A stretch of 64,000 nucleotides of DNA, from positions 1,240,001-1,304,000 of the forward strand of contig NZ_CP044129.1 in the NCBI RefSeq assembly GCF_009617995.1. Direction: 5' to 3'. Position 1 is the stretch's first letter, and each line of letters starts with the position of its first letter. A program made the translations under genes and the position numbers. Source of the stretch: Halomicrobium sp. LC1Hm. GTDB taxonomy: Archaea; Halobacteriota; Halobacteria; Halobacteriales; Haloarculaceae. Shown here in pieces: positions 1-9,625 of this stretch. The notes below the pieces were generated by a model. That model was not told the origin of the DNA and searched no databases. It saw only the letters and a program-made list of their open reading frames with translations.

Positions 1-2
1 AT

Positions 3-1943
3 GAACAGTCTGACCGTACCGACAGTAAGACGACGCTACTGGACCGCCGCGACGCGCTGAAAGTGCTTGGGGGCACCGCGCTCGTCGGGATGGGCGTCGG
101 GTCCGCGACCGGCCAGAGCGAGACCGAGTCGTTTGTCATCGACGCCAGCGAGGCCACCTGGAGCTACGTGATCGAGACGACCGGCGACGTGACACGCGTC
201 CCGACCGACGGCGAGGTCGACGACAGCATCTCCGACGGAACGATCCAGGGCACCGTCTCCTCGGGTCTCGCCGCCTACGAGCTGACGGGCGAGGTGACGG
301 CGCTGACGATGGACGGCCCGTCGACGTTCTCCTTCGGGCCCGACGCGGGGGGCCAGCTCAAGGAGCGCCACGAGATCGCGATCTCCTCGCCGACGGAAGT
401 CGCCTACGAGCTGACGACCACCGGCGAGATCACGAAGCTCACGGACGTGGGCAAACTGTCCGCCGAGACGGAGAACGACGTGATCGCCGAGAACGACGAC
501 GGGACGTACACCGTCACCGGCTACACGGGCAACGGCTACGGCGACTCCTACGAGTTCCTGGGCAGCGTCGTCGCCTTCTCGCCGAAAGACGCCGACGCGA
601 ACGTCACGCTCGACGGGGACTCGATCTCCCCGTACGACCTCGTCGGCGAGGACGAGCCCAGCCAGACGCTGGCGGTCGTCTCACAGACGGAAATTTCCTA
701 CGAGTTCACCGTCGACGGCTCCGTCGAGAAGGTCCTCGACGCCGGCCGGAACTCGGCCGAGACCGAGAACGACGTGATCGCCGAGAACGACGACGGGACG
801 TACGCCGTCGCCGGCTACACGGGCAACGGCTACGGTGACTCCTACGAGATCACGGGCGAGGTGAGCGACTTCGCCCCGGTCGATGGGGACTACACGCTGT
901 ACCTGGACGGTGACCAGATCGCGCTCTCGGAGCTGACCGGCCAGGAGTCGACGGACGAGTCCACGGAGTCGACCGAGGACGGCTCCGACGACTCGACGGA
1001 ATCGACGAGTCCGGTGATCGGCGGCGGCGACGGCTACGCGGACGCCGTCGCGCCGACGCAGGCGACCGTCACCGTCGACTCGGTGTCCGAGCTGGTCGAC
1101 GCGCTGGGCAGTGCCTCCAGCGGCGACGTGGTCTACGTCGACGGGAGCGCCGAACTCGACCTCGGTTCGCGGGACATCACCGTCCCGGCCGGCGTCACGC
1201 TGGCGAGTGACCGGGGGGTCGACGGGGCTGCCGGTGGTCACCTCTACACCACGTCGGTCGTGTGGCCCCTGGTCTACGTCTCGGGGGGCGCTCGCGTCAC
1301 CGGACTGCGCGTCAGCGGCCCGAGCTACTCCTACCGCGAGTACGACGCCGACGCGGTCGACATGGGACTGCGGGTCACTGGCAGCGGCGTCGAGATCGAC
1401 AACAACGAGATCTGGGGGTTCACCCACGCGGCGGTCCGACCGGCCGGCGACACGCACGTCCACCACAACCACGTCCACCACAATCCGATGGACGGCCTGG
1501 GCTACGGGGTCAGCACCACGTCGGGCCAGCCGCTCATCGAGTACAACGAGTTCAACTACAACCGCCACAGCATCGCCAGCGGCGGCGGCAACGGCTACGT
1601 CGCCCGCTACAACCACTTCGGGTCCGCGGCCGTCGACCACGTGATGGACATGCACCGGCCCGGCGGCACGACCATCGAGATCCACCACAACACCGTCGAG
1701 GCCGTCACGCACGTTCAGGACAGCGGCCGCACGGAGGCCGTCGCGATCCGGGGGACGCCGAGCGACGTGGCCGACATCCACGGCAACTGGTTCTACAACC
1801 CCAACGAGCCCAAGTCGACGCCGGAGGGGTGGGACGGCAGCGCGATCACGCAGGTCCACACCAGCAGCTGGCAGAACGTCGAGTTCCGGAACAACCACTA
1901 CGGCAGCGACGAGCCGGCACCGGACATCGGCTGTCCGCGATAG
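3..1943 (+). CDS. Secreted Tat-dependent right-handed beta-helix protein, 5' partial
   Basis: The reading frame is open at the window edge, so the true start lies upstream; 646 residues are visible. Visible residues 14-20 read DRRDALK, followed by a hydrophobic stretch and an Ala-rich end, a twin-arginine export signal. Next come about three beta-rich repeats of roughly 85-100 residues, two of them nearly identical, then a Ser/Thr/Asp/Glu-rich linker around nt 945-1015 typical of haloarchaeal surface proteins. The C-terminal half has closely spaced Asn/His/Gly turns (HHNHVHHNP, IEIHHNTVE) typical of a pectate-lyase-like parallel beta-helix. Probably an extracellular polysaccharide-binding or -cleaving protein; the substrate is unknown. 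The next gene also encodes a beta-helix protein. Confidence 0.8.
   Translation, partial: EQSDRTDSKTTLLDRRDALKVLGGTALVGMGVGSATGQSETESFVIDASEATWSYVIETTGDVTRVPTDGEVDDSISDGTIQGTVSSGLAAYELTGEVTALTMDGPSTFSFGPDAGGQLKERHEIAISSPTEVAYELTTTGEITKLTDVGKLSAETENDVIAENDDGTYTVTGYTGNGYGDSYEFLGSVVAFSPKDADANVTLDGDSISPYDLVGEDEPSQTLAVVSQTEISYEFTVDGSVEKVLDAGRNSAETENDVIAENDDGTYAVAGYTGNGYGDSYEITGEVSDFAPVDGDYTLYLDGDQIALSELTGQESTDESTESTEDGSDDSTESTSPVIGGGDGYADAVAPTQATVTVDSVSELVDALGSASSGDVVYVDGSAELDLGSRDITVPAGVTLASDRGVDGAAGGHLYTTSVVWPLVYVSGGARVTGLRVSGPSYSYREYDADAVDMGLRVTGSGVEIDNNEIWGFTHAAVRPAGDTHVHHNHVHHNPMDGLGYGVSTTSGQPLIEYNEFNYNRHSIASGGGNGYVARYNHFGSAAVDHVMDMHRPGGTTIEIHHNTVEAVTHVQDSGRTEAVAIRGTPSDVADIHGNWFYNPNEPKSTPEGWDGSAITQVHTSSWQNVEFRNNHYGSDEPAPDIGCPR
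462..854 (+). repeat. Intragenic tandem duplication, period 294 bp
   Basis: Positions 462-560 and 756-854 are almost identical at DNA level (same codons for AETENDVIAENDDGTY and for GYTGNGYGDSYE). The offset is exactly 294 nt, or 98 codons. Near-identity at the nucleotide level suggests a recent duplication or gene conversion of one surface domain. Confidence 0.85.
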
Positions 1944-2048
1944 CGAGTCGCTCATCTCGCGCTGTCGGTTCTCTTTTCGAGGGAACGCGGGGGACACCCA
2001 GTCGAACCGGTACTCGCCGCTTACCGGCCCGTAAGAACTACCATTACA

Positions 2049-3485
2049 ATGACGCCGGCCGGTCACGCTCCGCCTGTGTCACGAGATTCCCAGCCCCGCC
2101 GCTCTCGCCGTGCCTTCCTCGCGCTCACAGCGGCAGCCGTCGGCTCGCTCGCCGGCTGTCCGGGTGGTGGTCCAACGACGGAGACGCCGGTGCCGCCCGA
2201 TGACGGGACCCGGACGCCGGGGGAGACGACGGAGACGCCGGTCCAGACGACCGAGAGACAGTCCCGGTTCGACGAGGTGATCGACATCACCGAGGTCGGC
2301 GGTGCGGCCGACGGCTCGGAACCGATCACCGAGCTGCTGGCCGAACACGCGGCCGACGATACGCTGATCGAGTTCCCGGCCGGGACCTACGCGGTCGATC
2401 ACGTCTCGCTGACCGGGCTCCGCAACGTCGGGCTCCGTGCCGTCGACGGGGCCGACGTGTCGCTCGTTCCGACCGCTCCCGCCAGCGAGCTGGGCACGAC
2501 GCTCCTGCGACTGGTCGATCTCAAGCGGTTCCTCTTCGAGGGGATCGACCTCGACTTCCGAGCCGAGGGGTACGGCGGCATGATGTACGTACTGGGAACC
2601 GACGACTTCGCCGTCCGCGATGTCACGGTCAGGGGCCAGTACCCGCCCGACGTGTCCGGGTTCCGGTTCGAGGCGGTCACGCCAGACAGCACCGCGCTCG
2701 TCGAGAACGTCCACCTCTCCGGTGGCTCGACCGACGACTCAGACTCCGTCGGGATCTACGTCGGCCACAACCACGCCGGGACCCTGACCGTCCGGGACTG
2801 CGTGGTGGAGAACTTCCCGAACAACGGCATCTACGCGTCGTCGCCGGGCCGCCAGGACGGCCTCTCGGGCTCGAACGGACCCGTCCACGTCCGGGGCGGG
2901 CGCTACCGGAACAACAACATCGCCAACGTCAGGCTCGGCTCGACCGGCTCGTCGGTCAAGCGCGCGACCGTCGTCGTCGACGAGGTGCCGCCGCGGCACA
3001 CCAACGGACTCGATCCCCGCGGGATCAGGATGCGAGCCCGCGAAGGACAGGTCGTCGAGGACTGCGAGGTCCGCATCGAGGGGCAGGTCCCGACGAGCTC
3101 CGGCGGGATCGTGCTCCACTCGGAGGCGGGCCAGGCGACGATCAGAGACTCGACGGTGACCGTCGACACCGACGGCGTCCCGGCGATCAACGCCCTCCGT
3201 CCCGCCGACAGCCAGCGGGGGCCGGTCGTCGAGAACGTCACCATCAGCGGCCGCGCGGCGACCGAACATGCGATCGACATCACCAGGCGAAACGGCACCC
3301 GCATCCGGGGCTCGCGGATCGAACAGACGGGGCCACGCCGCTCCGGGATCCGGTTCGAACAGTCGCGTGACTGTCTCATCGCCGACACGAACTTCGACGT
3401 GACGGGCGATCCGATCACCGCGATCGACTCCGAAGTCGTGCGACAGAACGTCTCGCTCGAACCGCCCGAAAAGCGATTCGAGTAG
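2049..3485 (+). CDS. Tat lipoprotein with right-handed beta-helix domain
   Basis: 478 residues. The N-terminus has paired arginines (SRRAFLAL) before a hydrophobic stretch ending in a lipobox LAGC, so the protein should be exported by Tat and lipid-anchored. A Thr/Pro-rich linker follows. The rest (from about residue 80) has repeated short beta strands with Asn/Asp turns (VRDCVVENFPNNGIYAS, RIRGSRIEQTG), characteristic of parallel beta-helix carbohydrate-active proteins. ATG 2049 is used; GTG 2085 would keep the whole signal and is also possible. It follows the partial beta-helix gene on the same strand after 105 bp. Likely cell-surface polysaccharide binding or lysis; enzymatic activity is not shown. 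Confidence 0.8.
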   Translation: MTPAGHAPPVSRDSQPRRSRRAFLALTAAAVGSLAGCPGGGPTTETPVPPDDGTRTPGETTETPVQTTERQSRFDEVIDITEVGGAADGSEPITELLAEHAADDTLIEFPAGTYAVDHVSLTGLRNVGLRAVDGADVSLVPTAPASELGTTLLRLVDLKRFLFEGIDLDFRAEGYGGMMYVLGTDDFAVRDVTVRGQYPPDVSGFRFEAVTPDSTALVENVHLSGGSTDDSDSVGIYVGHNHAGTLTVRDCVVENFPNNGIYASSPGRQDGLSGSNGPVHVRGGRYRNNNIANVRLGSTGSSVKRATVVVDEVPPRHTNGLDPRGIRMRAREGQVVEDCEVRIEGQVPTSSGGIVLHSEAGQATIRDSTVTVDTDGVPAINALRPADSQRGPVVENVTISGRAATEHAIDITRRNGTRIRGSRIEQTGPRRSGIRFEQSRDCLIADTNFDVTGDPITAIDSEVVRQNVSLEPPEKRFE

Positions 3486-3575
3486 CGCGGCCCGGCGGCA
3501 CTTCTCCGAGGCCGACACGACCGAGAGCGGTGGCTGTCGTCGCGATCTTCGATCGCCGAAAAGAGTGTAGCCGCG

Positions 3576-4544
3576 TTACCCGATCCGGACGCGCAGCCAG
3601 CGAACCGCGTTCTCTCGGGACGGTTCTGCCGGTGGCTCCCCTTCGTAGAGGAGGTAGGTCAGTTCGAGCGGGCGGTCGCCGCGTTCGAGATCGAGTTCGT
3701 ACGTCGCCGTCCCGGTCCCGCCGTCGCCGAGCGTGAGCGACGTGCGACCGAGGGTCCGCTCCTCGACGAGGCCGCGGTCGGTGGCGATGCCGGTCCGGGC
3801 GACGACGGTGTAGTTCGCGCCGGGACGTGCCGGGCTCTCGACGACCAGCTCGTGGACCGACTCGTTGCCGATCGTCTCGCCGGTCGCCATCACCTGCTCG
3901 CCGTCGGGCCCCTCGGTAGTGAGGTAGAACTCCGTGACCCCCTGACCGCTGTCGTCCGTCGCGACGACGCCCCCGGCACCGACGGCGGCGACGCTCAACA
4001 GGACGGCGACGATCAGGAACACCTGCGTCTTCGGCCGTTCGGTCGTCCCCGCCAGCGCTCGGCGCAGCGGGGTCGTCACCTCGAACCGCTCTCCGGCCGG
4101 CAACCGCTCGCGTCGGACGAGCGCGATCACGCCCGCGGCGATCGTCACCGCGGCGACGGTGTCCAGGACGGGGACGAGCGTCAGCGACCAGACGGCGTCG
4201 ACGGCGACCCCGACCAGCGGGACGACGAACAGGCTCAGTCCGACCGCGAGCGCGCCGCGCTCGACCGCCGTCGGGCTGTCCACGGCCGTCCCGTTTTCTC
4301 GATGGGCCGCGGGATAGAGGGCCGCGACGACGGCGTACCCCGGCACGAACAGCAAGAGCGGGACCGCGATGACGGCCCTCGCGGCGACTGGGAGCCCAAG
4401 CGAGAGCGAGAACAGGATCGCCCCCACGAGGGCCAGCAAGACGACCGCTGCGACGTCGATCGACGACGCCAGTCGCGGCAGCGCGACCGGCGACGACTGG
4501 ACAGTTCTGTCTGACATTGGGCTGGATTCCGAATCTCCGCGCAT
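3576..4544 (-). CDS. DUF1616 family integral membrane protein
   Basis: 322 residues. Four hydrophobic segments occupy roughly the first half (for example AVIAVPLLLFVPGYAVVAAL), and a soluble beta-rich domain after a further membrane segment contains FYLTTEGPDGEQ. This matches DUF1616, a family of unknown biochemical function often found with archaeal surface-glycan genes. The start at 4544 lies 2 bp after the stop of the upstream gene; an internal ATG at 4517 is an alternative. It is the last gene of the leftward operon 9590-3576, so co-expression with the glycosyltransferases is expected. Confidence 0.75.
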   Translation of the reverse strand: MRGDSESSPMSDRTVQSSPVALPRLASSIDVAAVVLLALVGAILFSLSLGLPVAARAVIAVPLLLFVPGYAVVAALYPAAHRENGTAVDSPTAVERGALAVGLSLFVVPLVGVAVDAVWSLTLVPVLDTVAAVTIAAGVIALVRRERLPAGERFEVTTPLRRALAGTTERPKTQVFLIVAVLLSVAAVGAGGVVATDDSGQGVTEFYLTTEGPDGEQVMATGETIGNESVHELVVESPARPGANYTVVARTGIATDRGLVEERTLGRTSLTLGDGGTGTATYELDLERGDRPLELTYLLYEGEPPAEPSRENAVRWLRVRIG

Positions 4545-4546
4545 AG

Positions 4547-6472
4547 TTATGCTCCGTCTATCCCGTCGATCCCGGTACAGACGGTGACGTTGCCGTTCGC
4601 GTAGAGGCGGTGCATGTCCTCGCGACACACCTCAGAGGGGGCGAGCCGCCGAGTCTGTGACTCGTTGCCGACGAGGACCACCGGTGCGCCGGTCGACTGG
4701 TACTGTCGGTAGACGACGGTGTCGTGGACGATCTCGCCGTCCTCGACGGCCAGCATGTTGGCCGGCGTCGCGCCGCTGCGCTCGAACACCGTCCGATAGG
4801 GGTGGTCGGTGTAGATCGGATCGGCCACTTCGGGCCGCGTCGCGCCGACCGTCTCGACGGCCGACAGTTCCGTCTCGTCGTAGGCGTAGGTCGGGAACTC
4901 CTGGTCGAAGACCGGGCTGTCCGGGGTCCCCTTGTGGTTGATCGCCATCGCACCGGGGACCACCAGCGCGAACACGAGCAGGCCGGTCATCGCCATCCGT
5001 GGCGAGAGCCGACGCACCGCGAACCGGCAGCCAAGCGCCGCGAGCAGCGCCATCGGGACGTACATGAACGCGTACCAGCGGCCGGGCAGGAAGGTCGTGA
5101 AGCCAAACAGCGGGAGCCCGAAGGTAAACGTCGCCAGCACCACCGCGGTCGCGGCGTAGGTCACCGTCGCCGGGGTGGCGTTGCGTCGGCGGAAGACGGC
5201 GACGGTCCCGACTACGACCGCGAAAAACAGCGCGAAGAAGCCGAGCGCGTCCGCGAAGGCGATGTCGATCGGAACGCCCGCAGCGCTGCTGGCACCGCCC
5301 GCGCCGCTCGGATCCGGACCGGCGAGGTTGAGGAAGCCGACGGAGGTCGCGATCGCCCGGTCGACGGTGTCGAGCAGCTCCAGGGCGAACACGCTGTCTC
5401 GGTACGGCGTGATCGACCAGAGCGCGGCCACGAAGGCGGTGACGAGCGCGAAGACGGGCCACAGCGATCCCGCGCGGTCGAAGTCGCCGGGTAGCACCGA
5501 TCCGAGCGACCCCACCACGGCACCGACGCCCAGCACCACCAGCAGGATGAACGCCGAGATCTGGTGGGTCAGCGCGGTCGCGATCCCGAAAGCCACGACG
5601 ATCGCGTACGTGGCGCGTCTGGTGTCGCCAGCGAGGAGCCGCGTCGTCCCGGCCAGCGCTCCGAGGAAGAAGACCAGCCCCATGCTGGTCGGGATGATGT
5701 GGACGCCCCACCGGATCACGTGATCGGCCATCACGAACAGGCCCGCCGCCAGCAGCGCCCAGCGGCGGTCGAACAGCAGCGTCCCGATCGCGTACAACAG
5801 CAGCGTCGACAGCGGGAGCGCGAGCCCCATCGAGACGTACGTGGCCGCCCGCAGGCCGACACCGATGGCGTCGGCAGCGATCACCACCAGGACGTGAAAG
5901 AGCGGCGCGGTCCGGTACTTCACGTCGGCGATCGCCGACAGCGAGTCCGTCGTCTGGATGGCCGCCGCGTAGTCCGTGAGGTGCGTCCAGCTGTCGACGC
6001 CGATCAGTCCAGGTGTCGAGAGCAACGCGGTGAACCTGACGACGAGCGCCAGCGCGAGCAACTGGCCCAACACGAGCCCGGGACCGAGCGCGTCGTCGTC
6101 GAGGAACAGGATCTGTGCGAGGATCGCGGTCCCGACCAGCCCGCTGGCGAGGAGGAACGTCGTCGTCCGACCGCCGGCAGTCGCGCCAAACAGCGCGAGT
6201 CCGCCGATCCCCAGCGCCGTGAGGCCCGCGACGACACGCCCGTCGACGCCGACGCGTCGACGCTCGATCGCGCGCTCGTACTCGCCAGCACGGACGCGTC
6301 CGACGAGATACACCAGGCTTCCGAGGCCCAGCACCGGCGGGAGAACCTGAATGAACAGCTGTCCGGAGAGGAATCGAAGCGGGAAGAGGACGACCGCGAT
6401 CGCGAGGCCGGCCAGCCCAACGAGGAGATCCGGCTCCGCCGGGAGTCGCTCGCGGGGCGTCGCGCTAGCCAT
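4547..6472 (-). CDS. Polytopic membrane glycosyltransferase, GT-C-like
   Basis: 641 residues, with about a dozen predicted membrane spans across residues 15-490 and an extracellular C-terminal region of about 150 residues (YTDHPYRTVFERSG). Long loops carrying Asp near the first spans (GVDSWTHLTDYAAA) fit GT-C enzymes that use polyprenyl-phosphate-linked sugars at the outer membrane face. It overlaps the upstream GT4 gene by 8 bp and is followed by the DUF1616 gene, so translation is probably coupled. It could add sugars to a lipid-linked glycan or transfer to protein. It does not show the WWDYG signature of AglB/STT3, so I do not call it oligosaccharyltransferase. Confidence 0.65.
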   Translation of the reverse strand: MASATPRERLPAEPDLLVGLAGLAIAVVLFPLRFLSGQLFIQVLPPVLGLGSLVYLVGRVRAGEYERAIERRRVGVDGRVVAGLTALGIGGLALFGATAGGRTTTFLLASGLVGTAILAQILFLDDDALGPGLVLGQLLALALVVRFTALLSTPGLIGVDSWTHLTDYAAAIQTTDSLSAIADVKYRTAPLFHVLVVIAADAIGVGLRAATYVSMGLALPLSTLLLYAIGTLLFDRRWALLAAGLFVMADHVIRWGVHIIPTSMGLVFFLGALAGTTRLLAGDTRRATYAIVVAFGIATALTHQISAFILLVVLGVGAVVGSLGSVLPGDFDRAGSLWPVFALVTAFVAALWSITPYRDSVFALELLDTVDRAIATSVGFLNLAGPDPSGAGGASSAAGVPIDIAFADALGFFALFFAVVVGTVAVFRRRNATPATVTYAATAVVLATFTFGLPLFGFTTFLPGRWYAFMYVPMALLAALGCRFAVRRLSPRMAMTGLLVFALVVPGAMAINHKGTPDSPVFDQEFPTYAYDETELSAVETVGATRPEVADPIYTDHPYRTVFERSGATPANMLAVEDGEIVHDTVVYRQYQSTGAPVVLVGNESQTRRLAPSEVCREDMHRLYANGNVTVCTGIDGIDGA

Positions 6473-7403
6473 CGACGGTCACCCCCTGTGCGCCGGCTCG
6501 TCGATACACCGACGCGATGTTGCGGGCCATCTCCGGCAATCCCAGTGCTGTGACCTGCTCGCGGCCCTCCGAGACCGGTGCGGCCCGGAGCGTCGCGACG
6601 AGTCGCTCGACGAGTTCGTCGTCGTCGGCACAGACCCCCGAGTAGTCGAGGGCCTCGACGTAGTTGGCCACGTCACCCACGTCGGTCGAGACGACGGGGC
6701 AGTCACAGGCCAGTGCTTCTTTCACCGTGTTCGGTGACCCCTCGCGTCGAGAGGTCAGGAGCAGCACGTCTGTCGCGTTCATGTATCGTGGTATCTCTCC
6801 GTGGTCGACGCCGCTCACCGTTCGGAGCGCGACGTGTCCATCGAGGCGCGACGCCGCCTCGTCGACGACCGCGCGGGCCCGTGGGAAGTCCTTGATCGGG
6901 CGCTCGGGGTCGTAGGGAAACAGGACGATCCGGGCGTTCTGATCCCAGCCGAGTTCGTCGCGGGCGCTCGCCTGTGCGGTGGGGCTGAACCGTTCCATGT
7001 CGACGCCGTGGGGAATGACGTGGGCGTCTCGGTCGAGTTCGGTTGCCATCCCGTCGGACATGACGATCACTTCGTCACACCGGTTTGCACACCACGTCGA
7101 CAGCCGTCCGTAGGCCCCCAGCAGGTCCGACCCCCACAGCGAGAGGACGACCGGGCGACGCCGCTGGGCGAGGGCGGCCGGCGCTGTCAGCCCGTAGTTG
7201 GCGTGGACGACGTCGTACTCCGACAGCGACTTGCGCAGCGTCGCCCCGTAGAAGCGCGCGTAGTGGCGCAACCGCCGGGTTCCGCCCTCGCTCTTGGGGA
7301 CTGCCACCGTATCACAGTTCAGCCCCAGCTCTTCGAGGGCGTCGACCTGTTGTCTGTAGAACGACGCGTCTTCGTTGGTCACCAGCATGAGCACGTCACC
7401 CAT
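6465..7403 (-). CDS. GT4-family glycosyltransferase (group 1)
   Basis: 312 residues with a two-domain GT-B layout. The C-terminal half has the retaining GT4 pattern SRREGSPNTVKEALAC followed by PVVSTDVGD, where the Glu residues contact the donor nucleotide sugar. The N-terminal half includes HANYGLTAP and SLWGSDLLG, typical of the acceptor domain. Cytoplasmic, probably membrane-associated. It overlaps wecB by 8 bp upstream and the GT-C-like gene by 8 bp downstream, placing it in one operon. The donor may be the uronic acid sugar made by the neighbouring enzymes; that is inference. Confidence 0.85.
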   Translation of the reverse strand: MGDVLMLVTNEDASFYRQQVDALEELGLNCDTVAVPKSEGGTRRLRHYARFYGATLRKSLSEYDVVHANYGLTAPAALAQRRRPVVLSLWGSDLLGAYGRLSTWCANRCDEVIVMSDGMATELDRDAHVIPHGVDMERFSPTAQASARDELGWDQNARIVLFPYDPERPIKDFPRARAVVDEAASRLDGHVALRTVSGVDHGEIPRYMNATDVLLLTSRREGSPNTVKEALACDCPVVSTDVGDVANYVEALDYSGVCADDDELVERLVATLRAAPVSEGREQVTALGLPEMARNIASVYRRAGAQGVTVDG

Positions 7404-8454
7404 CGGCGATCACCTCGACGACCCGCTCGGCCGCGTCGCCGTCGCCGTAGGGGTGGCCCCTGTCGGTGGCGTCGACCGGCGTCGCCAGCGCGTCGCGGAT
7501 CGCCGTCGTCCGTGCGCCGACGAGCCTGTTCCAGCCCTCGGCGACCGTCTCGTCCCACTCGGTCTCCTCGCGCAACGTCACGCAGGGCGTTTCGAGGAAG
7601 AACGCCTCCTTCTGGACGCCCCCGGAGTCGGTGACCACTCGGTCGGCGGCGTCGAGCAGGCGGACGAAATCGAGGTAGCCGACCGGGTCGATACAGTGGA
7701 GTTCGGACTGGACCGCCTCGAACAACTCCTGATCTCGGAGCGCGGCCGCCGTGCGGGGGTGGACCGGAAAGACGACCGGCGCGGGGTGGGTCACCAGCGC
7801 CTCCACGATGGCGGCGAGGCGGTCGGGATCGTCCGTGTTGCGGGGCCGGTGTACCGTCGCGAGGACGAACGACTCGTCGAGCCCGAGCCGATCGAGGACG
7901 GTCGACTCGTCGCGTGCGATCCGCTCGGCCCAGCGGAGCGCGTCGTACATCACGTCGCCGGTCTCGTGGACCCGATCACCCAGCCCCTCCTGTTCGAGCG
8001 TCTCGGTCGCCGCCCGGCAGGGCGTACAGAGCACGTCGGCGACGTGATCCGTGACGATGCGGTTGGTCTCTTCGGGCATCGATCGCGTCCCGCTTCGCAG
8101 GCCGGCCTCGACGTGGGCGACCGTCACGTCGCGGTTGGCCCCGACGAGCGCTCCGGCGACCGTCGAGTTCGTGTCGCCGTACAGCAAGAGCGCATCGGGC
8201 GATTCCTGGGCGACGATCGGATCCAGCCGTTCCATGATCTGTGCGGTCTGAATCGCGTGGGTGTGCGAGCCGACCCCGAGGTTGTAGTCGGGTTCGTCCA
8301 GATCCAGGTCGTCGAAGAACACCCCCGACAGCTCCTCGTCGTAGTGCTGGCCGGTGTGGACGAGCACCTCCTCGTGGTCGGGCGCGAGCGCCCGCGAGAC
8401 GGGAAACGACTTGACGAACTGCGGGCGCGCGCCGACGACGGTGAGGACCTTCAT
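7396..8454 (-). CDS. wecB: UDP-N-acetylglucosamine 2-epimerase (non-hydrolysing), WecB/WbpI type
   Basis: 352 residues, usual family length. It begins MKVLTVVGARPQFVK and contains TGQHYDEELSGVFF, HVEAGLRSG, PEETNRIVTDHV and TDSGGVQKEAF, the hallmark motifs of the non-hydrolysing epimerases. These interconvert UDP-GlcNAc and UDP-ManNAc, or the 2,3-diacetamido uronic acid forms in the WbpI/WlbD branch. It overlaps the upstream DUF354 gene by ATGA and the downstream GT4 gene by 8 bp. Given the Wlb-like genes 10-13 kb away, the diacetamido substrate is a serious alternative to plain UDP-GlcNAc; sequence alone does not decide. Confidence 0.9.
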   Translation of the reverse strand: MKVLTVVGARPQFVKSFPVSRALAPDHEEVLVHTGQHYDEELSGVFFDDLDLDEPDYNLGVGSHTHAIQTAQIMERLDPIVAQESPDALLLYGDTNSTVAGALVGANRDVTVAHVEAGLRSGTRSMPEETNRIVTDHVADVLCTPCRAATETLEQEGLGDRVHETGDVMYDALRWAERIARDESTVLDRLGLDESFVLATVHRPRNTDDPDRLAAIVEALVTHPAPVVFPVHPRTAAALRDQELFEAVQSELHCIDPVGYLDFVRLLDAADRVVTDSGGVQKEAFFLETPCVTLREETEWDETVAEGWNRLVGARTTAIRDALATPVDATDRGHPYGDGDAAERVVEVIADG

Positions 8455-9590
8455 GTTCCCACCGCCACGAGCACGTCCCGGACGAACGAGGCCACGTCGA
8501 TGGTCTCTGCGACGAACTCGCCGCGGCGGCGGTCCCAGTCGCCGTCGTCGTCCGCGAGCAGCGTCTCGATTCGGTCGTGGGCCTCCGACTCGTCGTCGGT
8601 CGAGAACACGAGCCCGTAGTCTGCGAGTCGCCGAAAGTTCGCCATGTCGTCGTCGCCCGCAAAGGAGTTACAGCGCACGGCCGGCGTCCCGAGCAACGCG
8701 GCCTCCGTCGCCATCGTCTGGGAGTCGCCGACGTACAGCCGGGCGAACGCCAGCAGGTGGTGGAGGTCGGCCGGCGCGACCGGGAGTCGGTACTGGTCGA
8801 ACGGCGCGTCGAGTGGCTCCTCGGACGTGATGTACACCTCGCCGGCCTCCGCGAGTGTCTCGACGATCGCCTCCTTGCCGGCCCGCGAGAGGCCCCCCTC
8901 GCCCACGTCGTGCTGTGCGCCCCAGGAGACGAACCGGACCAGCGAGTAGTCGGCCGACGGGTCCACCCCGGCCGCCCTGACCACCTCCCGGTCTGGTTCG
9001 AACCGGTCGGGGTGGAGGTAGGCCAGTTCGTGGAGTCCCTCGTAGCGCACGTGGCGCGCGTCGATCTCCCCGTCGTACCACGCTGGCGTACAGACCACGT
9101 CGGCGAAGGGGAAGGCGAGGCGATTGGTCAGCGCCGCCGGCTCGCTGTCGGTCAGGACGACGCTCTTGGCTCCCAGGGCGGTCGCGACGTGGGCCGCCGC
9201 GACCCCGCCGATCGCGGTGACCACGTCGGGCTGGAAACGGCGCGCCGCCGCCAGCAAGCGTAGTTCGTACAGCGCCTGCACGCCGATCCGCTCCAGCGTC
9301 GACTGGCCCGAACCGGCGAGCACGCTGTGCTCGATGTCGAAGGCGGTCAGCAGTTCGGTGGCCACGTCTTTCTCGCGCGTACAGACGCGCACCTCGTGCC
9401 CGTCGGCGGTCAGCTCTTCGATGACGGGGCGATAGAAGTGGACGTGAGCGGGATGCTGAATCGTGATCAGGACCCGAAGCTGCTCGGTCTGTTCTGCTGG
9501 TGGCGTCCCCACCCCGTTCTGGTCGGGCGGGACGGTAGCGTTCTGTGGCGTGTCTGTGGCTGTCGCGGCCGAGGCGTGTCTCCGACGCAT
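8451..9590 (-). CDS. DUF354 family protein (predicted GT-B-like glycosyltransferase)
   Basis: 379 residues from ATG 9590. After a short low-complexity N-terminus, LRVLITIQHPAHVHFYRPVIE marks the start of the DUF354 fold, which is related to UDP-glycosyltransferases and 2-epimerases. GVAAAHVATALGAKSV and YVGDSQTMATEAALLGTPAV give the C-terminal nucleotide-sugar-binding side. It is first in the leftward operon and its stop overlaps the wecB start (ATGA). The start was chosen because a CATAACAA box ends 26 nt upstream, the usual spacing of a leaderless haloarchaeal promoter. The exact reaction is not known for the family. Confidence 0.75.
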   Translation of the reverse strand: MRRRHASAATATDTPQNATVPPDQNGVGTPPAEQTEQLRVLITIQHPAHVHFYRPVIEELTADGHEVRVCTREKDVATELLTAFDIEHSVLAGSGQSTLERIGVQALYELRLLAAARRFQPDVVTAIGGVAAAHVATALGAKSVVLTDSEPAALTNRLAFPFADVVCTPAWYDGEIDARHVRYEGLHELAYLHPDRFEPDREVVRAAGVDPSADYSLVRFVSWGAQHDVGEGGLSRAGKEAIVETLAEAGEVYITSEEPLDAPFDQYRLPVAPADLHHLLAFARLYVGDSQTMATEAALLGTPAVRCNSFAGDDDMANFRRLADYGLVFSTDDESEAHDRIETLLADDDGDWDRRRGEFVAETIDVASFVRDVLVAVGT

Positions 9591-9616
9591 CACTCGGTGG
9601 TGACCGGGTGAGTGTT

Positions 9617-9625
9617 TTGTTATGG
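9617..9625 (-). promoter_or_regulatory. CATAACAA promoter box of the leftward glycan operon
   Basis: On the minus strand CCATAACAA ends 26 nt before the ATG at 9590. This is the TATA-box distance for a leaderless transcript. The same box recurs before other glycan genes in this window. Confidence 0.6.

Noticed and set aside
681-2066. Long minus-strand frame opposite the beta-helix gene
   Set aside because: Arg/Val/Asp-skewed shadow of a high-GC gene; no domain, and the plus frame has a signal peptide and repeats.
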